Assembly (NCBI GenBank): GCA_004794785.1
Contig: SJOL01007632.1
Span: 52,973 to 116,972, forward strand
Origin: Opisthorchis felineus
Taxonomy: Eukaryota; Platyhelminthes; Trematoda; Opisthorchiida; Opisthorchiidae
DNA: 64,000 nucleotides
Direction: 5' to 3'
Part shown: positions 10,340 to 22,419 of the stretch, one piece after another
Numbering within the stretch: position 1 is the stretch's first letter
How the letters are laid out: every line of letters starts with the position of its first letter
Made by a program: the position numbers and the translations under genes
The notes under the pieces: model-generated
Told to the model about the DNA's origin: nothing
The model's input: only the letters and a program-made list of their open reading frames with translations
The model's database searches: none

Positions 10340-10998
10340 TTCATGCGGGTTGTAATTTCGCGACTATGTGCCAGCTTATGAAATTTTTTACCGACAGAAA
10401 GCAAAAGTGAACCCTTCTTTCTTGATCTGAGCGCAATTTTTTTATTGTTGTAGCCAACTTCTGGGGGACATTCAATATTACTGCACCTGCTAGCTTGTAG
10501 TGAGTCGAGAAGAGATCGATTGATATTCGTTTAAATTCACCCTCTGCTTTACTACACTGAGATGACCAGCGCCACTTTGATTCTTTTGATAAAAGTACGT
10601 CTGCCGTGGCCCTGAGCACGTCCATCAGCGGCACAGTGTTCTGGTAATTGTTAGGTAAACCCAAAGCCATTGTGGGGAGGTAACGATTGGCATAACTTGA
10701 TTTTTCTGCTTCATTTGTGTCTGGCCGACGGCAGGAACTACCGGTAATGGAGCCAAGGCCGGTGTTAGTGAGTGTCATGAGCCCGCAGTTTGGTGGATGT
10801 ACGTGGAACTCTTTTGCTGGAGAATACATTAATCAAATGCACGTAATGACCTTCACTAGTGGATTTTATGATAACCATATCATCCTCGTTAACCACAGCA
10901 ATCTGCAAACCGGACAGCTTGATAGCTTTTAATTTTTGAAAGATCACTTGGACACAACACACGATGGAAGAATATATTTTGGAAAAATCCTCCGCCAT
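10340..10998 (-). pseudogene. Ty3/Gypsy reverse transcriptase fragment (copy A)
   Basis: Minus-strand frames give the RT palm and thumb. Around 10940-10865 the sequence is IKLSGLQIAVVNEDDMVIIK, where VNEDD stands for the catalytic Y-x-D-D box, so the Tyr is lost. A frameshift later, at about 10690-10490, comes LGLPNNYQNTVPLMDVLRAT then LLSKESKWRWSSQCSKAEGE and FKRISIDLFSTHYK. This is the typical Gypsy thumb (LGLxNYYxxFIP...W.W...C..AF..IK..L.S...L.HY). RNase H is not recognisable downstream. The same segment recurs at 61735-62320 with different damage, so both come from one Gypsy family, different from or highly diverged relative to the element at 4418-7903. Confidence 0.7.
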
Positions 10999-11520
10999 CC
11001 GTGCATTTCTAGTGAGGCATTTGGTCCAGCCAAAACATCAGGCTACGAAAATAAGCGATCTACAATGGATAAGTTCGTAGACTAATAACATTAGTGAACT
11101 CCGTTCATCTGATTTCCGCAGCTACCGACTCAGCAGAAGCATTACACCTAAAAGTTCTGAGGTGAAATGATATAAGGATATCATCGAAAAGTATCTCGAA
11201 AAGATGTCACCATGGGGTAGTCTTCCGCTTTCATGGCGCCAAATGTTTGACGTCTCATTATGTGCACCACTGAATAGTGGTAGGAAACTTAGATGATTCT
11301 GTAATCTTGCTGTAGGGTAAATCAGTAACGAAGCTCACCTGATAGTGAGAACTGGCGCGATCAGAGTTTTGCGTCATTTTTCCAAGGACTGACAAACCAC
11401 ACCCTACACTCTAATTCCGAAGATGAATCCCCCCCCAGGAACAGACAAGAAACTGTCTCAGGCATGGATATTTCACTTTGGAGGGACTACTGTATAATAA
11501 TTTTATAAATTCGGCCATTT
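10999..11520. other. unassigned spacer
   Basis: Contains a short match near 11228-11265 to the dispersed repeat at 3470 and 62930. Nothing else recognised. Confidence 0.3.
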
Positions 11521-11533
11521 TCTGCGTTCAGTA

Positions 11534-11749
11534 GTGGGAACATCAGTCATCCGAAATTTTAAAAGAATGGCTGTCGAAATGTCTACTCTGAAATCGGTTG
11601 AAACCCGTCTGCGTTCACCGGACGATTTGTATCGACTCATTTCCAAATTGGGAAGACTGAATTCTCCGCGCATGTGGCTGACAAGTTATCGCAATAGCAC
11701 TGTTAATAAATCGGCTTGGTGTGTTTTGGAATCAGCTGGCTACTACTGA
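11534..11749 (+). pseudogene. possible BEL/Pao-like gag scrap
   Basis: A 71-codon plus-strand frame contains EMSTLKSVETRLRSPDDLYR followed by LISKLGRLNSPRMWLTSYR. The spacing of leucines, the KL...L...W pattern and charged residues resemble the helical Gag segment of Pao/BEL elements (L..L......L..L..KLP..L...W). No other BEL domain is adjacent. The resemblance is weak and could be chance. Confidence 0.2.
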
Positions 11750-14000
11750 TTCATTATCTGCTGAACGGTGCGGGTAGGCTAAAGTAGTTGGTGTTGCTCA
11801 AACGCAAATATCCCCGGAGAACAGTGAGGTTATCGTGTTGGTCGCAGCATGATATCTTCAAATAAAATCTCACCAAAAGTTACAACCATTGTGTGTCTAT
11901 TCCGTAGAATTCATGGAGGCTATAAACCTCGCAGACTGTGAGGCATTGTGGTCAGTTCTTCCAGAATACGACTGTCTACAAATATTTGTGATCCTCGCCG
12001 AAGTCCGGATGAAGAAACGAGAGTAAAGGTAAAAACAAATAGACAGGCCTCATGTGATTTTGAAATCATTGCTGAGATAAAACGGTGCGATTGCCTTGGT
12101 CGACATGTTGGCCTGATAGTAAATTTCGGGCTTGCCCATCTAGTCTAGTAAAATGGGTGGAACCTTGCACGTGATTTCTACTTGGCAGATGGGAATTACC
12201 ACTTGACGCATATAACTCTGAATGGGTTTTCGCTTTTGAAAGGAAGCGGCTTCATTATCTTTCCCATTTCTCTGGGTCAGACCATAGATAAATCGTTCAA
12301 TCCGTATACGCAAAAAGGATGTGTTGGCTACTTTCCAGTCCGATGACCTTAAACGCCTGCAGCAGACAACCCACTGTATCTCTCTTAAATCGATGACTCG
12401 TAGATATCCGGATTGAGCTTAAATTCCTAGAATCATCGGAACACGAGCTTTAGTGAGCTTGGTTTGTGGGCTTAAAGTCCCCATAGGCTGACATCTGCAC
12501 GCAAAACTGTACGCATTATCTGAATTTCTGAAATTTGGTGCACTTATCGCAATCGTGCCTTTTCTTTAGAAGAGAGCAGGTAGACCAGGTGACCAGTTTT
12601 GGTTTAAGCTAGTTAACGCGTTGTTGTTTGGATTATCAGATAGGATAGGATATAATCAAAGACCCTAATGACCAAAATACCGCTGGGTTATGACACATCC
12701 CGAACCAACCATCAAGGCTTCGTTTCATTCCACAGCACTTTCTAATCTCAGATCAAATGCTATTATTATTATACAGACCGCAATAGATTGGAGGTTGATA
12801 GGGGAGACACAAGCCCCCTCAGAAACCGTCCCAATGATCGAATAACCGGTAAGACGGTCTGGACCCGCACAACCAATATGTCGGATTGGCCGTGGGCGCT
12901 CTGGCGTACGCCAAGCTTCAGATGGAAGTTCAAGTGGATTCTTAGCCGTATGTTCACAACACAAACAAACGCTCACCTGTTGCTTGTCAATATACGAACA
13001 AATGCTTCCCTCTGGCCAATTCCTGAGTGTGTGGCGTGAAATATGCGAATATTTTGAACAGAAAAAATCTGTTAAATATACACTAGACACGAATCTATCA
13101 CTAACTACAAAACTAGGGGATGCATGAGCGTTAAATCGCATGTGAACATTTGTGTATTTCGAGACTATTTTACATACATGGTCCAATCGGATAGTAGGGG
13201 ATCCGTAATAGTAACATTCTCACTATCAGAGGTGACTGGAACATTTACTAACGCAGTAGTTTTGAACCCAAGTAAAATTCTGTTGCAGTGATACAGTCGG
13301 CGGTGTATTGAAAAGTTTTGGAAATTTTGGAAACTTCTATGCTCTTGTAAGTAAGCCCCTGCAAGGTATAAATTCGCAAAGTGACCTCCACGGAAAATCC
13401 TGAATATATGCCCAGGACCAGGTAGTCGATAGGTCTTTTGCGATGTGATGAGTCCTGTCAGATAATCCGCACATAATCTCGTATTGCTCATTGTCTTCCT
13501 AAAAAGAATAGCTGTATCCGTTCAAGCTGATTAATTCATAAGGGTGATGACTCCTCTCCAGCTACTGACTAACAAATGGAACGTCAGTACATGTAACTGG
13601 TCGTTTGTTTCGTAAAACTGGTCTTGCGTTCGGTTCAGGATAAATTTTGGCTTTCGAGTCTTGCTGAGAACACTTCGGTAATCATGGGTTAACTGCTAGG
13701 GTGTGATTAAAGCCTGAAGATAGATCCGTGACTTAACTGAGGTGAATACGTGGGATGTTTTACGGAAAGTTTGAGGTTTTCCATCCAGTTCAGAATAAAA
13801 AAAAACTATATTACAGTCAGAGAGGAAAAACATTCTATAAAAATTAATAATGCCGTAAACAACAGAGCAAATAATTTCATCAATTGTGTTAAGGGTCACT
13901 GAATATACTTTTGGCCGCTTGGGATGGAAAGTTTATAGAAAGCTTACCGAAAGGATGTCACATTTCCAGGTAAAACAGAATGCTACCTGAAGCAGGATCT
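11750..14000. other. unassigned spacer
   Basis: Contains a 153-codon minus-strand open frame at 12725-13186 without a recognisable motif; its length alone is not enough to call a gene. No LTR, tRNA-like promoter or LINE domain seen. Confidence 0.3.
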
Positions 14001-14002
14001 AG

Positions 14003-14272
14003 TTAAATGCGTGCTGGTCTACAACTGATGAGCATAGATCCAAATTTACAAGGCGACTCAACGTCAACTTTGAATGTAACCAGTAAACTACTAGGATAAC
14101 CCACAGCAACTTCCGCTGGCGCTTCGATCTCCGAAACCCATTCGGTTTGTTGTCGTCGGGGTACATAATGACTGTCTTTATGACCCAGCCTATCACATTT
14201 ATCTTGGCAACTTTGTCTAAAAGAAGAAAAGTGGACCAAATTCCAAGCCCAGCGACGCCAAAAAGTTGGCAT
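14003..14272 (-). pseudogene. possible Gypsy nucleocapsid/protease-border scrap
   Basis: The minus-strand frame has FRQSCQDKCDRLGHKDSHYV, close to a retroviral-type zinc knuckle (C-x3-C-x4-H with the final Cys lost), followed after about 30 residues by GYPSSLLVTFKVDVESPCKF, which resembles the strand just before a Gypsy aspartic protease active site. The DTG motif itself is not seen. Identification rests on spacing and general resemblance only. Confidence 0.25.
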
Positions 14273-14280
14273 TTTTAATC

Positions 14281-17200
14281 AGAATTTTTCTGTAAATGGT
14301 ATGAGTTCTGTGACTGGTTCCTGTCTATCCAGTGATTCGTAATAAGGGACGTTGCGCACTAAACGCCGCGAAGTAGCGCGGTCATGTTGGATCATGGCAA
14401 GGTGGTGCCTCGGGTTAGAACGTCACTGAAATTTGGTGATGATTTACTGGAGAGTCACAATCAGACCCTGATCCATCTTTCCAAGGAGACGTGCAAGGGT
14501 GTCTGTGCCACATAGTAAGTGTGGCCCACAGACGAAGATCAAACACTTGAACTGGCTTTTTATCAAAAAACGAAGCTTGAAAGGTCGTACGTACGATTCA
14601 CGTTATCCGCACATGTGACACATGCATCAGGGTCTTTTTTAAGCAACATGTACGTCAAACACTGAACAAAGATATTTAATCATAGAAATATTTGATTAAC
14701 ATTACTGACGGCGTCTTCGAAAGAAGGTCCGTATGGGATCTTCGGCAGGGTGAACTTCAAACATCACCCATGCTTCATTGGGTTCAGCTTCCGGTGGAGC
14801 TCTCCAGTCTCCTCGATCTACAAGTTCGGTACTGGGTAAACGCTCGTGTCAACGAAACCAAGAAATAAACGTTGCGTAAGATGAGGGTTACAAAATAGAC
14901 TCGGTGACACTTCTCCAGTTGCATCAACTGGAGATGTATAGTGAGTATTATGAGTCTGTGATGGCATCGCTATGGTTAAACGGTTAGCCATTCTGTGCTG
15001 CTTGAGGACGAGGTTCAACTCTCCGTTGAAATGATCAGCGTTGGAGAATACTATTGATGCTACTGTTATAGGCACTAATGTACACGTCGTAGTCATGTTT
15101 CCTGCACCTGCTCAGACTCCTTCTAGGTCAGTGAGAATGTACACAGCAACAAGCACCGGACATTTACCCTACGGGACATAACATGAAGCAAAGTATATTG
15201 AAAGGTGCTGAGTAAAGTCTGGAGGCCCTGTCATGAGCGGAGGCCGCAGCTAGCCAAACAAACATACGTAGCCTTTCAGGTCACACACACCACTGTTGAC
15301 ACATTCGTTGGAGCGCGCTAGGGTGTTAAAACTAACGCGACAGGCGTTCCTGGGTTTTCCCGTCTTTCCGATGTAATAATTACCACCAGAATTTGAGGAG
15401 AACAACTGACCTTCGACAGGCCTGGAAGTTCCCAAAACACGAAGCTAGGCGGGGAAGCAACTCAACCACTGCGTCCTTCAAACTTAAGAGGTCCATCACA
15501 CAAACTACGCTCCGTCTTAAACGTCTGTCTCATGGATCTAATACGCACCACTAATAACTACATGAAATTTTGATTCTTGATCTGTTGAACGAGTTTATGA
15601 GAACGTTTTACGCGTGCTTCTAGACCACTTGTGTTATACGTATTGTGCATCCATATTTGTAGTTAAGTCCTACAGAGTTGCAGCTTCCCGCAAGTATGCA
15701 AGTTCTACACCGTATTTGTAGCATTTCAAGGCTTTAGTTGGATCTGCATCAATTGGTACAACAACTTAGATAAAAAAATCACACAAGTTGCTATTTTATT
15801 TTTTAAGTATTTATTTTCGTGCATGCAGTAACAAAATTGTCTAATAACTCTCAAGATTTCAAAATTTCTGCCTTGTGATTACACCCACAACTCGAACGGT
15901 CTTCAAAAAATAGTTTCAGTATTCCACAGTTTAGCCTTTTTATTTAGCGGATCAAGTGGCATTTGGATTACAGGTGATTAACTGGTTAACAATTGGCTAT
16001 CGGTTATGAAAGCACAATCCCTGGAGCAAATCAGTCCTAGGGAGGAAACTTTTAATGCTTTCTCATACCCTCTACATCCCTCGGTCTTCCCGCCTTAGCC
16101 ACATAATTCTAGTAAGAGTGGTAATGCTAACTGTCGCACATCTTCGTTCAGCACTTGAAAATTGCGATGCAGCGAGAATTTTTGGCGGAAAGATTAGCAA
16201 AAACTTTGGGAGAACTAGAAAGTAGTAGGAGAAAATTTCAATCATGTCCAACTTCGCGCTTTGTTAGAGGAGCTTGAGTACAACTGAGAAATTGCCTCGC
16301 ATGAAGATTACCCAGCGAGTGGGTTGCATGACAAGTCAATATGAAAATTACAACCGAGCATCGATGTTTAAAGGCCAATAGCAACTTACTCCCTCATATT
16401 CGAACGGAATGCTATAAGACTTCGTACTTGGATTTACTATTCGCATCGCTCTGCCTGAAGAAGTCCATGTCGGCTTTGGTGCTGTTGAGATTCGCAGGCG
16501 CACATGAACAGCGACGATCGGTTAATTCCGGATTCGGATTTGCCTAACATTTACTTGTCCTCATCGCTCAACTTTCACCTGAAAATATCAGTTTGTTGTG
16601 ATTATGAAAGTTGGATCGAATGCTTTTACGTGTTGTTGCACGTGCTACTGTCCTTCAGGTAAAGGAAAGCTTGACAAGCGACCAAAGATAAGTCTCTACA
16701 ACGCTGAATTATTATTACACAGAAACAACATGGAGGAACTCTCCATTTGTTTCCAAAAACTTTAAATGAGGAGGCGTAAAACTACACTTTGGAAGGTGCT
16801 TGTCCGTTTGAACTGGAGGTTGACATCCACCTGTCCGAAATTTGTTGAGCAACTCCTTGTATAGATAATTGATCGCCTTCTATATTTCACCCTAGTTTCA
16901 CTCGTGGCCCGTCACATCATGTCAGCCAGTTTGAGTGCTGAAAATAAGTATATTGTCAGGGTTTACATTCACATTTAGACATTGTGTGTTCACTCTAACA
17001 GATCCAGCTGTTCTTAACCTATCCTCACATGTTTCGATGCTTCATTTATCCCAATCACCCTAGTGACATCGATTATCAAGACGTGTCTGGTAAGGAAACA
17101 GCAACGAACAGAAGTGGTGAGGTTGGGACACTGCCGGTTCTCACCACAGAATTTGACGTGAATGGTTGCACTCAGACGGTAGAAAGTTGGTCTTTAAGCT

Positions 17201-17639
17201 TTTAACCCATACTCTGTGTCTGAGGTCGATAGAAAACCCTACGCATAGACTGCGGAATTAGGGCAACACATGGCAAAATACTTGTGTTGCCAGATTCCCC
17301 ATATTTCGCTTCATCTATTGAAATCAACCACAAAAACCTCCTGATATTTCGGTGATAAAAAACAATTGGCAAAATTTCGGTCAATACCATTTGGAAGCTA
17401 TAGAGACAAATTCGAAGTATTCTGAAAGGGGAAAAAGTTTCGTCATGATAATACGTGATGTCCTCAATGCTTTTCATGAAGTGATGAACGCTCGCGCATT
17501 CTAATTTTTAAGCTAGAAGTTCATTATCAGCGGCACGTTCAAGTGTATTGCTTTTGAGTCTGGCCATCTTCTACACAACAATCTTTCAACCTTTCCATAA
17601 AAGGATTGTAGACTATTATCCACCATAATCTACATGGTT
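14281..17639. other. unassigned spacer
   Basis: About 3.4 kb without a supported gene. Open frames at 14818-15096 and 15250-15435 (both minus) start with ATG and look mildly protein-like but show no domain I can name. No repeats paired elsewhere in the window were found here. Confidence 0.3.
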
Positions 17640-18345
17640 TAATGGTCAAGCCGACATGAAGGCTGTCCAAAAATTCATACAATCCAAGCGCACTACTGTT
17701 GGTGATCCGGCGAGGAAAGACTCAACCACTCACTCCACCGAAAAGCAGTGCCAAAACACAGTCAAAGATTTCATATATCACATACATGAATTGCTACCCG
17801 TTGGGTATTTCTGTGATACCCGATTGATCAAGCTGGACGATCAAAAAGCTACATCAATCACATTAGATTGTTCATGGCTCCTTCAGTATCACATGTAATT
17901 TAATGTTCTTCGTTGGCCAACTGAGACTTGGCATTTACTAACCGCAAAACAACGAACGACGAAGACGCAGACATTAAAATTCGCACATAATACCTTCCTT
18001 GTCAGCGACATCTTCGAGTGTACTACTATTGAGTCTAGCCTTCTTACTTACCAAAACATGCTTTCAGCCATTTCCAGATAACAATACCAGGCTGCTGTTC
18101 GTCTTATTATTCATGGTTTACTGGCCGAACTCGCCGTTTTTGACTGCATAGAAGCCGTGCACAACTTCATAAAATCCAACTGCGTCAGAGTTGCTGACCC
18201 GGTGGGGAACGCGTCCACCACCATTTCCACGGTAAACCTTATGCCGAAAATCCACCTCAGAATGGGTGCAGCTTGACTGGACGTGACTTAAGGAATCAAA
18301 TATGCATGTTCTTGTACAAACGTCCCTTAGGAGCTATACTGACAG
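17640..18345 (+). repeat. large inverted duplicate, arm 2, with exon-like frames
   Basis: The segment 17730-18345 is the reverse-complement partner of 1308-1893. It extends further left than arm 1: 17640-17720 is present only here. The left part (about 17656-17720) encodes MKAVQKFIQSKRTTVGDPAR and the right part (about 18135-18215) encodes IEAVHNFIKSNCVRVADPVG. These are diverged copies of one another at protein level (AVxxFIxSxxxxVxDP), so an internal tandem duplication precedes the inverted copy. The match ends sharply at 18345. Confidence 0.7.
17656..17898 (+). CDS. open frame of unknown family within the inverted duplicate
   Basis: An 80-codon frame from an ATG to TAA. It begins MKAVQKFIQSKRTTVGDPAR, continues with a Ser/Thr-rich link and KDFIYHIHELLPVGYFCDTR, and then LIKLDDQKATSITLDCSWLL. 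The codons for GYFCDTRLIKLDDQKATSI are kept in the other arm, suggesting that this block was once under constraint or was duplicated recently. Cytosolic by composition; no signal peptide or membrane helix. I do not recognise the family. It may be a captured exon, a fragment of an uncharacterised mobile element, or a chance frame. Confidence 0.25.
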   Translation: MKAVQKFIQSKRTTVGDPARKDSTTHSTEKQCQNTVKDFIYHIHELLPVGYFCDTRLIKLDDQKATSITLDCSWLLQYHM

Positions 18346-18697
18346 ATAATTTGTGCTTCTATGTTAACACAAAGCAAGCCCCAACTTGGTCGCAACACAA
18401 CATTTTCTTTGGGATCCGTCCTTATTCCTTGTAGGATGATAAAATTAACTCTACGGTCATCCGTGTGGATGTGGAACAGAAGAATGAAGCATTTTGGTGA
18501 CCAGCAAGCGTGTTGTCAGGTTCCATGTATAACAGAGGTTCAAGTGAAAATAATTATATCTAACTGAATTTATAGGGTTTTAAAGTGGTACAGGAGATCT
18601 TCATTCAATTCACTTTGTCCTCCTCATTTCTTTTATTCGATGCATTCTCTTCCGAACAAACCGTTCAAACTCTATTTTTCGAAAGTCCGATTAGCTG

Positions 18698-18905
18698 AAT
18701 CAGCTATAAACCATGTGCCATAGACGCATTTGTTCCAGCTGCTACAGTTTTAATCACCGGAATGTTGGAGAAGGTGAGACATACAGCCGAGCGATGGAGG
18801 TAATAGCTTTGATGCACGGGCGCCACTGTCTGCACAACTGGACTATTTCTACCAGTGTCATTAACAGTTGGTAAGTTGAGTCTTGACGTTACCTTCTCCA
18901 TTTCC
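18698..18905 (-). mobile_element. 3'-terminal scrap of the RTE-type LINE
   Basis: Aligns with 50193-50440, the tail of the RTE element: GTGCCATAGACGCATTTG against GTGCCATAGGCACATTGG, TCACCGGAATGTTGGA against TCACCGGAAAGTGGAA, and AGCTTTGATGCACGGGCGCC against AGCTTTGATGCAAGTGCGCC. The copy at 50 kb has about 50 extra bases (roughly 50288-50339) that are missing here. No usable coding sequence remains. A short 3' fragment of this kind is typical of 5'-truncated LINE insertions. Confidence 0.75.
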
Positions 18906-19780
18906 GGGGTCTTCGAAATCCGCCAGCGTTCTGTTATAGGTCAAACTCTTGATTACCGGTGTTTGTGGGACTTGCGTGCGCGATCACAGCAGCTAGTTGC
19001 TGGTGTGGCCATTCTGGCAGAAATAAAGTTTGCTGATCTCAACGATATCCAGTGTTTATTTACTTGAGTCAGGTGACTTGGTCAAGCTCTTTTGAAAGCT
19101 ATTTTCTACCAATGAATTTTCGTCGAAATAATCTGACCGATTGTCTACTGTTTTGTTGATCAATAACTTTGGGTTTTTGATTCTCACAACAAGCAGCAAA
19201 CTTGGGTTAATTTTATTTTTATCTCTGGTCCGCGGTGTGCGGATTGCGTTCTTATTCTTGCTTTGGAATCTTAGATCCACTGACAGTGAAATGTGTATCG
19301 AAGAAGCTGATAACGTACCGTCATTCATGAGTATTGAACCATTTCCTGAACCTGAGAGAAGGCAATTCTCTCTACACGAAGGTGGCGATGGTATTTCAGT
19401 CGAATTCGTCGATAAGAAAATATTAGGGTATCTTTGTCCCCATGAAATAGGTGGACATTTTAGGAAGGGAGAATTTGTGATACTCTCTACGAAACAAATT
19501 TAGGATATTTTGTCGGCACAATTCTATAGAGCAAATCACCATCAAAATTGCTGGGAGACAAAATGGATTGATAGTGTTCCTCACTTCCTCGAGAACGGTG
19601 AAGAAGACACTTTCAAAACCAAGAGCGGGGTTGAATGCAATAAAGCAGAATGTCATTTACAACCTTCAACGCAACGACTGCAACGAGGATTACGTTTATT
19701 AGACTGGAATATAACTGGCCACCCAATTACATAAACGCAAGCGTTCTAGAGGATACTAAACAACGTGATTTTTTTACTTC
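18906..19780. other. unassigned spacer
   Basis: A 120-codon plus-strand frame at 19141-19503 starts with a hydrophobic stretch (LGLILFLSLVRGVRIAFLFL) and continues polar. It might be a membrane-anchored segment but has no recognisable motif and no supporting splice sites, so I do not call a gene. Confidence 0.25.
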
Positions 19781-19784
19781 ACGA

Positions 19785-19945
19785 TGACAGCCGAAGACGT
19801 CAATTCTGCAGGCGGACGCTTTCATTTCGAACGGAAGTCTTCTTTACTTTGAATGTGATTGGAACACCTGGCTCTCCTGGCGTTCTGGTTTCAACAACTT
19901 ACCGAAAGCCAACGACCTTTTTTGATCGTTTTCGTCCGATCTGTC
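19785..19945 (+). pseudogene. Penelope-like RT scrap
   Basis: The plus-strand frame contains FTLNVIGTPGSPGVLVSTTY directly followed by RKPTTFFDRF. The pattern FLDV....PG.L.T..YRKPT is the hallmark after the palm of Penelope-like (and related) reverse transcriptases. Only about 40 residues remain; flanking frames show no YVDD or GIY-YIG block. It is a decayed fragment. Confidence 0.45.
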
Positions 19946-22189
19946 TGTCTGTTCATACTCGTTATGTCAGGTGTGTCTTTGTCGTATCTTTCGAACGAGT
20001 CGGTACACAGCGCATCTTGAGTCGCCTGAATCAATTGCATCAGTGCGCCTTCGTGCGTGGGCGACAGGAGGGTTGCTGTCCTGTCTGTTAGCACCCACCT
20101 CCTGAGGAGAGAGCCAGGTCGACGAGCCCCATGCAATGGCGTGTGCACCACGCATGTGCATACGTGTGCACAACCTTGAGAGAACGCGGTGTGCAGGTTT
20201 GCTGAACAAGAACTATGCTAGGCGTTGTGTTTTCTCAGAAGCGTTCTAAGTGCAGCGTTTGAGACCAGCGCAGTAGACGAGCAGTTAAAGAATATCAAAC
20301 ATATTATGGACAGAAATCTCCAACTCCCTTTTATTCTGCAACTGCTTGCACACGTACCATTTATCTCTAACATTTGGAGGTAAGTGTGGGGACAGTTTCC
20401 TTTACTGAGGTCTGCTTCAGCCTCGTCTCATCAGCATACAGGATATTTTGACTGGCTTAGATGAATGACCCACAAATTACCTTCAAAGGATTGTAACTTT
20501 ATCTGTACTGCAGCAGATTGCTAAATTTTTCCGTCTTACCACTTTCTTCTTGCAGCCCAACCTTAATGTGATTCAGTCGGATCAATTCGAATACGTTTTT
20601 CTCCCCAGTATCGCTAATCGTGTGGGTAGGATATTTAGCAATCACTGTTCCTCCCAATTACCAGCTGTTTCATCTAGCAGATGTTGTCATCAGACCAGTC
20701 AAGGCGTCTTCAGCCTTAACTTCCAAATCTCTTTAACTAACGTCGTCATCATTTACTGCTATAAGCCGTGCCATGCTCCGCTAACGGGCTTGTCTGTGAA
20801 ATCCACAGTGTGGCCTACGAAGCTGGGTGTTATGACTATTGCGGAGAAATTGGTGCCTTGTTCAGTAGGTGAATGATCTCCTCACTGCTCACTCCTCGAA
20901 CGTCTCGCTGATTAACCTTATCTAGTAGATCAGAGTGGCTACTGTTCGGGGATTTCGATGTTGCAATTGAGGTAATTTAGGCAGTTGTTGCTCACTGAGG
21001 CAAAGTTTAGTTTTGGTGACGTCAAGAACATGGATAGCCTGTAATCTAAAGAGTCACTTACATTCTCGATGCCGTGACATCTGAGAATATCTGACCCCAG
21101 AGGATCAGCTCGAATACAACATATATCGAATTCTCCCGGCACGGGGCCGTTGTCGTTTGTCGGAACTTACCGAAGACGAGTATCAGCTTTGATTTGGAAC
21201 ATGTGTTCGACGTGTTATTATTAGCGTAATTGTGGTACATATGCACTGATTGTGATCACAGCCACAGTGAACTGGTTTGGCTGAACGGAATACAGGCATG
21301 TTTTTGTGCGGTCCGGCAGGGCAGAGCCGACACTACGATCCTGTTTCACGCCATTGAGTAGCCTATTTAATAGAAAATGCATCGCGAACGAGCATATAGA
21401 AGACATCTCTGGGTGGCCAACTGTGCAACGCTCCATACGGGCTGCACATAGTCCTGGCATTTTATTATTTGTATTACTTCTTTTCATCTACAGTTTGCTA
21501 ATTCGGCCGTGGTTACCGTCAGCCTCGCACCGGGAAGCAGCCAAATTTCAGGACTGCCTGCCTCTCTCTCGAGAGAAAGAACAGTGGTGAGTGCCCTCTA
21601 AACACTAGGTGTGACTATTTCAACTGTACACCACATGTGAGCTCCCTTTTGTACCTGTTTGCTCACAGAACGACCATTGCCTCAGCGTCTACCCGCATAA
21701 CCCAGTATTCATAGTAATCAGGCCATCCCACAAACCATAAAGGTTGTCAGGGTCGGCTGATGGTACAGGAACATATGCTACCAGATTCCTGAAGCAAAAT
21801 GAACTGACAAAATGACGAAGGGTGCCAGTAACTTTTCTGAAGGGACATAGAAACTAACGCATAAGCAAAAGATTTCCAGAGTATCTGGTCCTGTTCCCCT
21901 AGTGGGGTATGGTGGGCGCTGTCAGCAGCTCACACTACAACTGGTTTGGCCTTTAGCGGCCTACTCTGTAGATAGTGAGTGTGCACGTATGCCCGTCACT
22001 TACCTTAATCATCTAGTCCAGATAAAGCTTTTGAATTGAGGGGACCTGGGAATATACTCATTTCATACGTTATGGCTGATCCATGCAGCCCATCAGAATG
22101 AAAATATGTCTGATATATCTAGCCAGCCGATACAAAACATAAAAAGCGAGTCAAACCGGTCAAAAACCAGAGGCTTGCCACTGCAGTTT
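19946..22189. other. unassigned spacer
   Basis: A minus-strand frame at 19891-20151 (with RTATLLSPTHEGALMQLIQA) could belong to a dispersed repeat but has no partner in this window. GT-rich purine/pyrimidine alternation occurs at 20134-20175. Nothing else assigned. Confidence 0.3.
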
Positions 22190-22419
22190 CTTATAGGCAT
22201 GAGTAGTGGTGCTTACCCTGACCGGCCGGCGAGCTAAACGCCTCCTCGTGGTGCCGACTGGGGAGCCTGGACGCCAGTCTGGGTGAGCTAAGAGTTCAGC
22301 AACTCCAGACAGGGCTAACCACCCTGTTTGGTTTCAATGTGCTGGTTACTTTCGACAATGTACACTAAGAATGATCTGGCGCCTCCTCACCAGTTCCAAC
22401 CAGTACACAGGAGAGACTC

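Noticed and set aside
12725..13186. 153-codon minus-strand open frame
   Set aside because: No domain, an overlapping plus-strand frame is also open, and no splice or start context supports it.
14818..15096. 92-codon minus-strand frame starting with ATG
   Set aside because: No recognisable domain, signal peptide not convincing, no repeat or splice support.
15250..15435. Minus-strand frame with NECVNSGVCDLKGYVC (EGF-like look) and NYYIGKTGKP (GIY-YIG look)
   Set aside because: Too few cysteines for an EGF domain and no catalytic Arg/Glu context for a GIY-YIG nuclease; both resemblances are too short.
20385..20445. Another CTGATGA ... GAAAC pair on the minus strand (possible fourth hammerhead)
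   Set aside because: The gap is 28 nt rather than 14, a clean stem II next to the core is not formed, and there is no tRNA-like promoter beside it.
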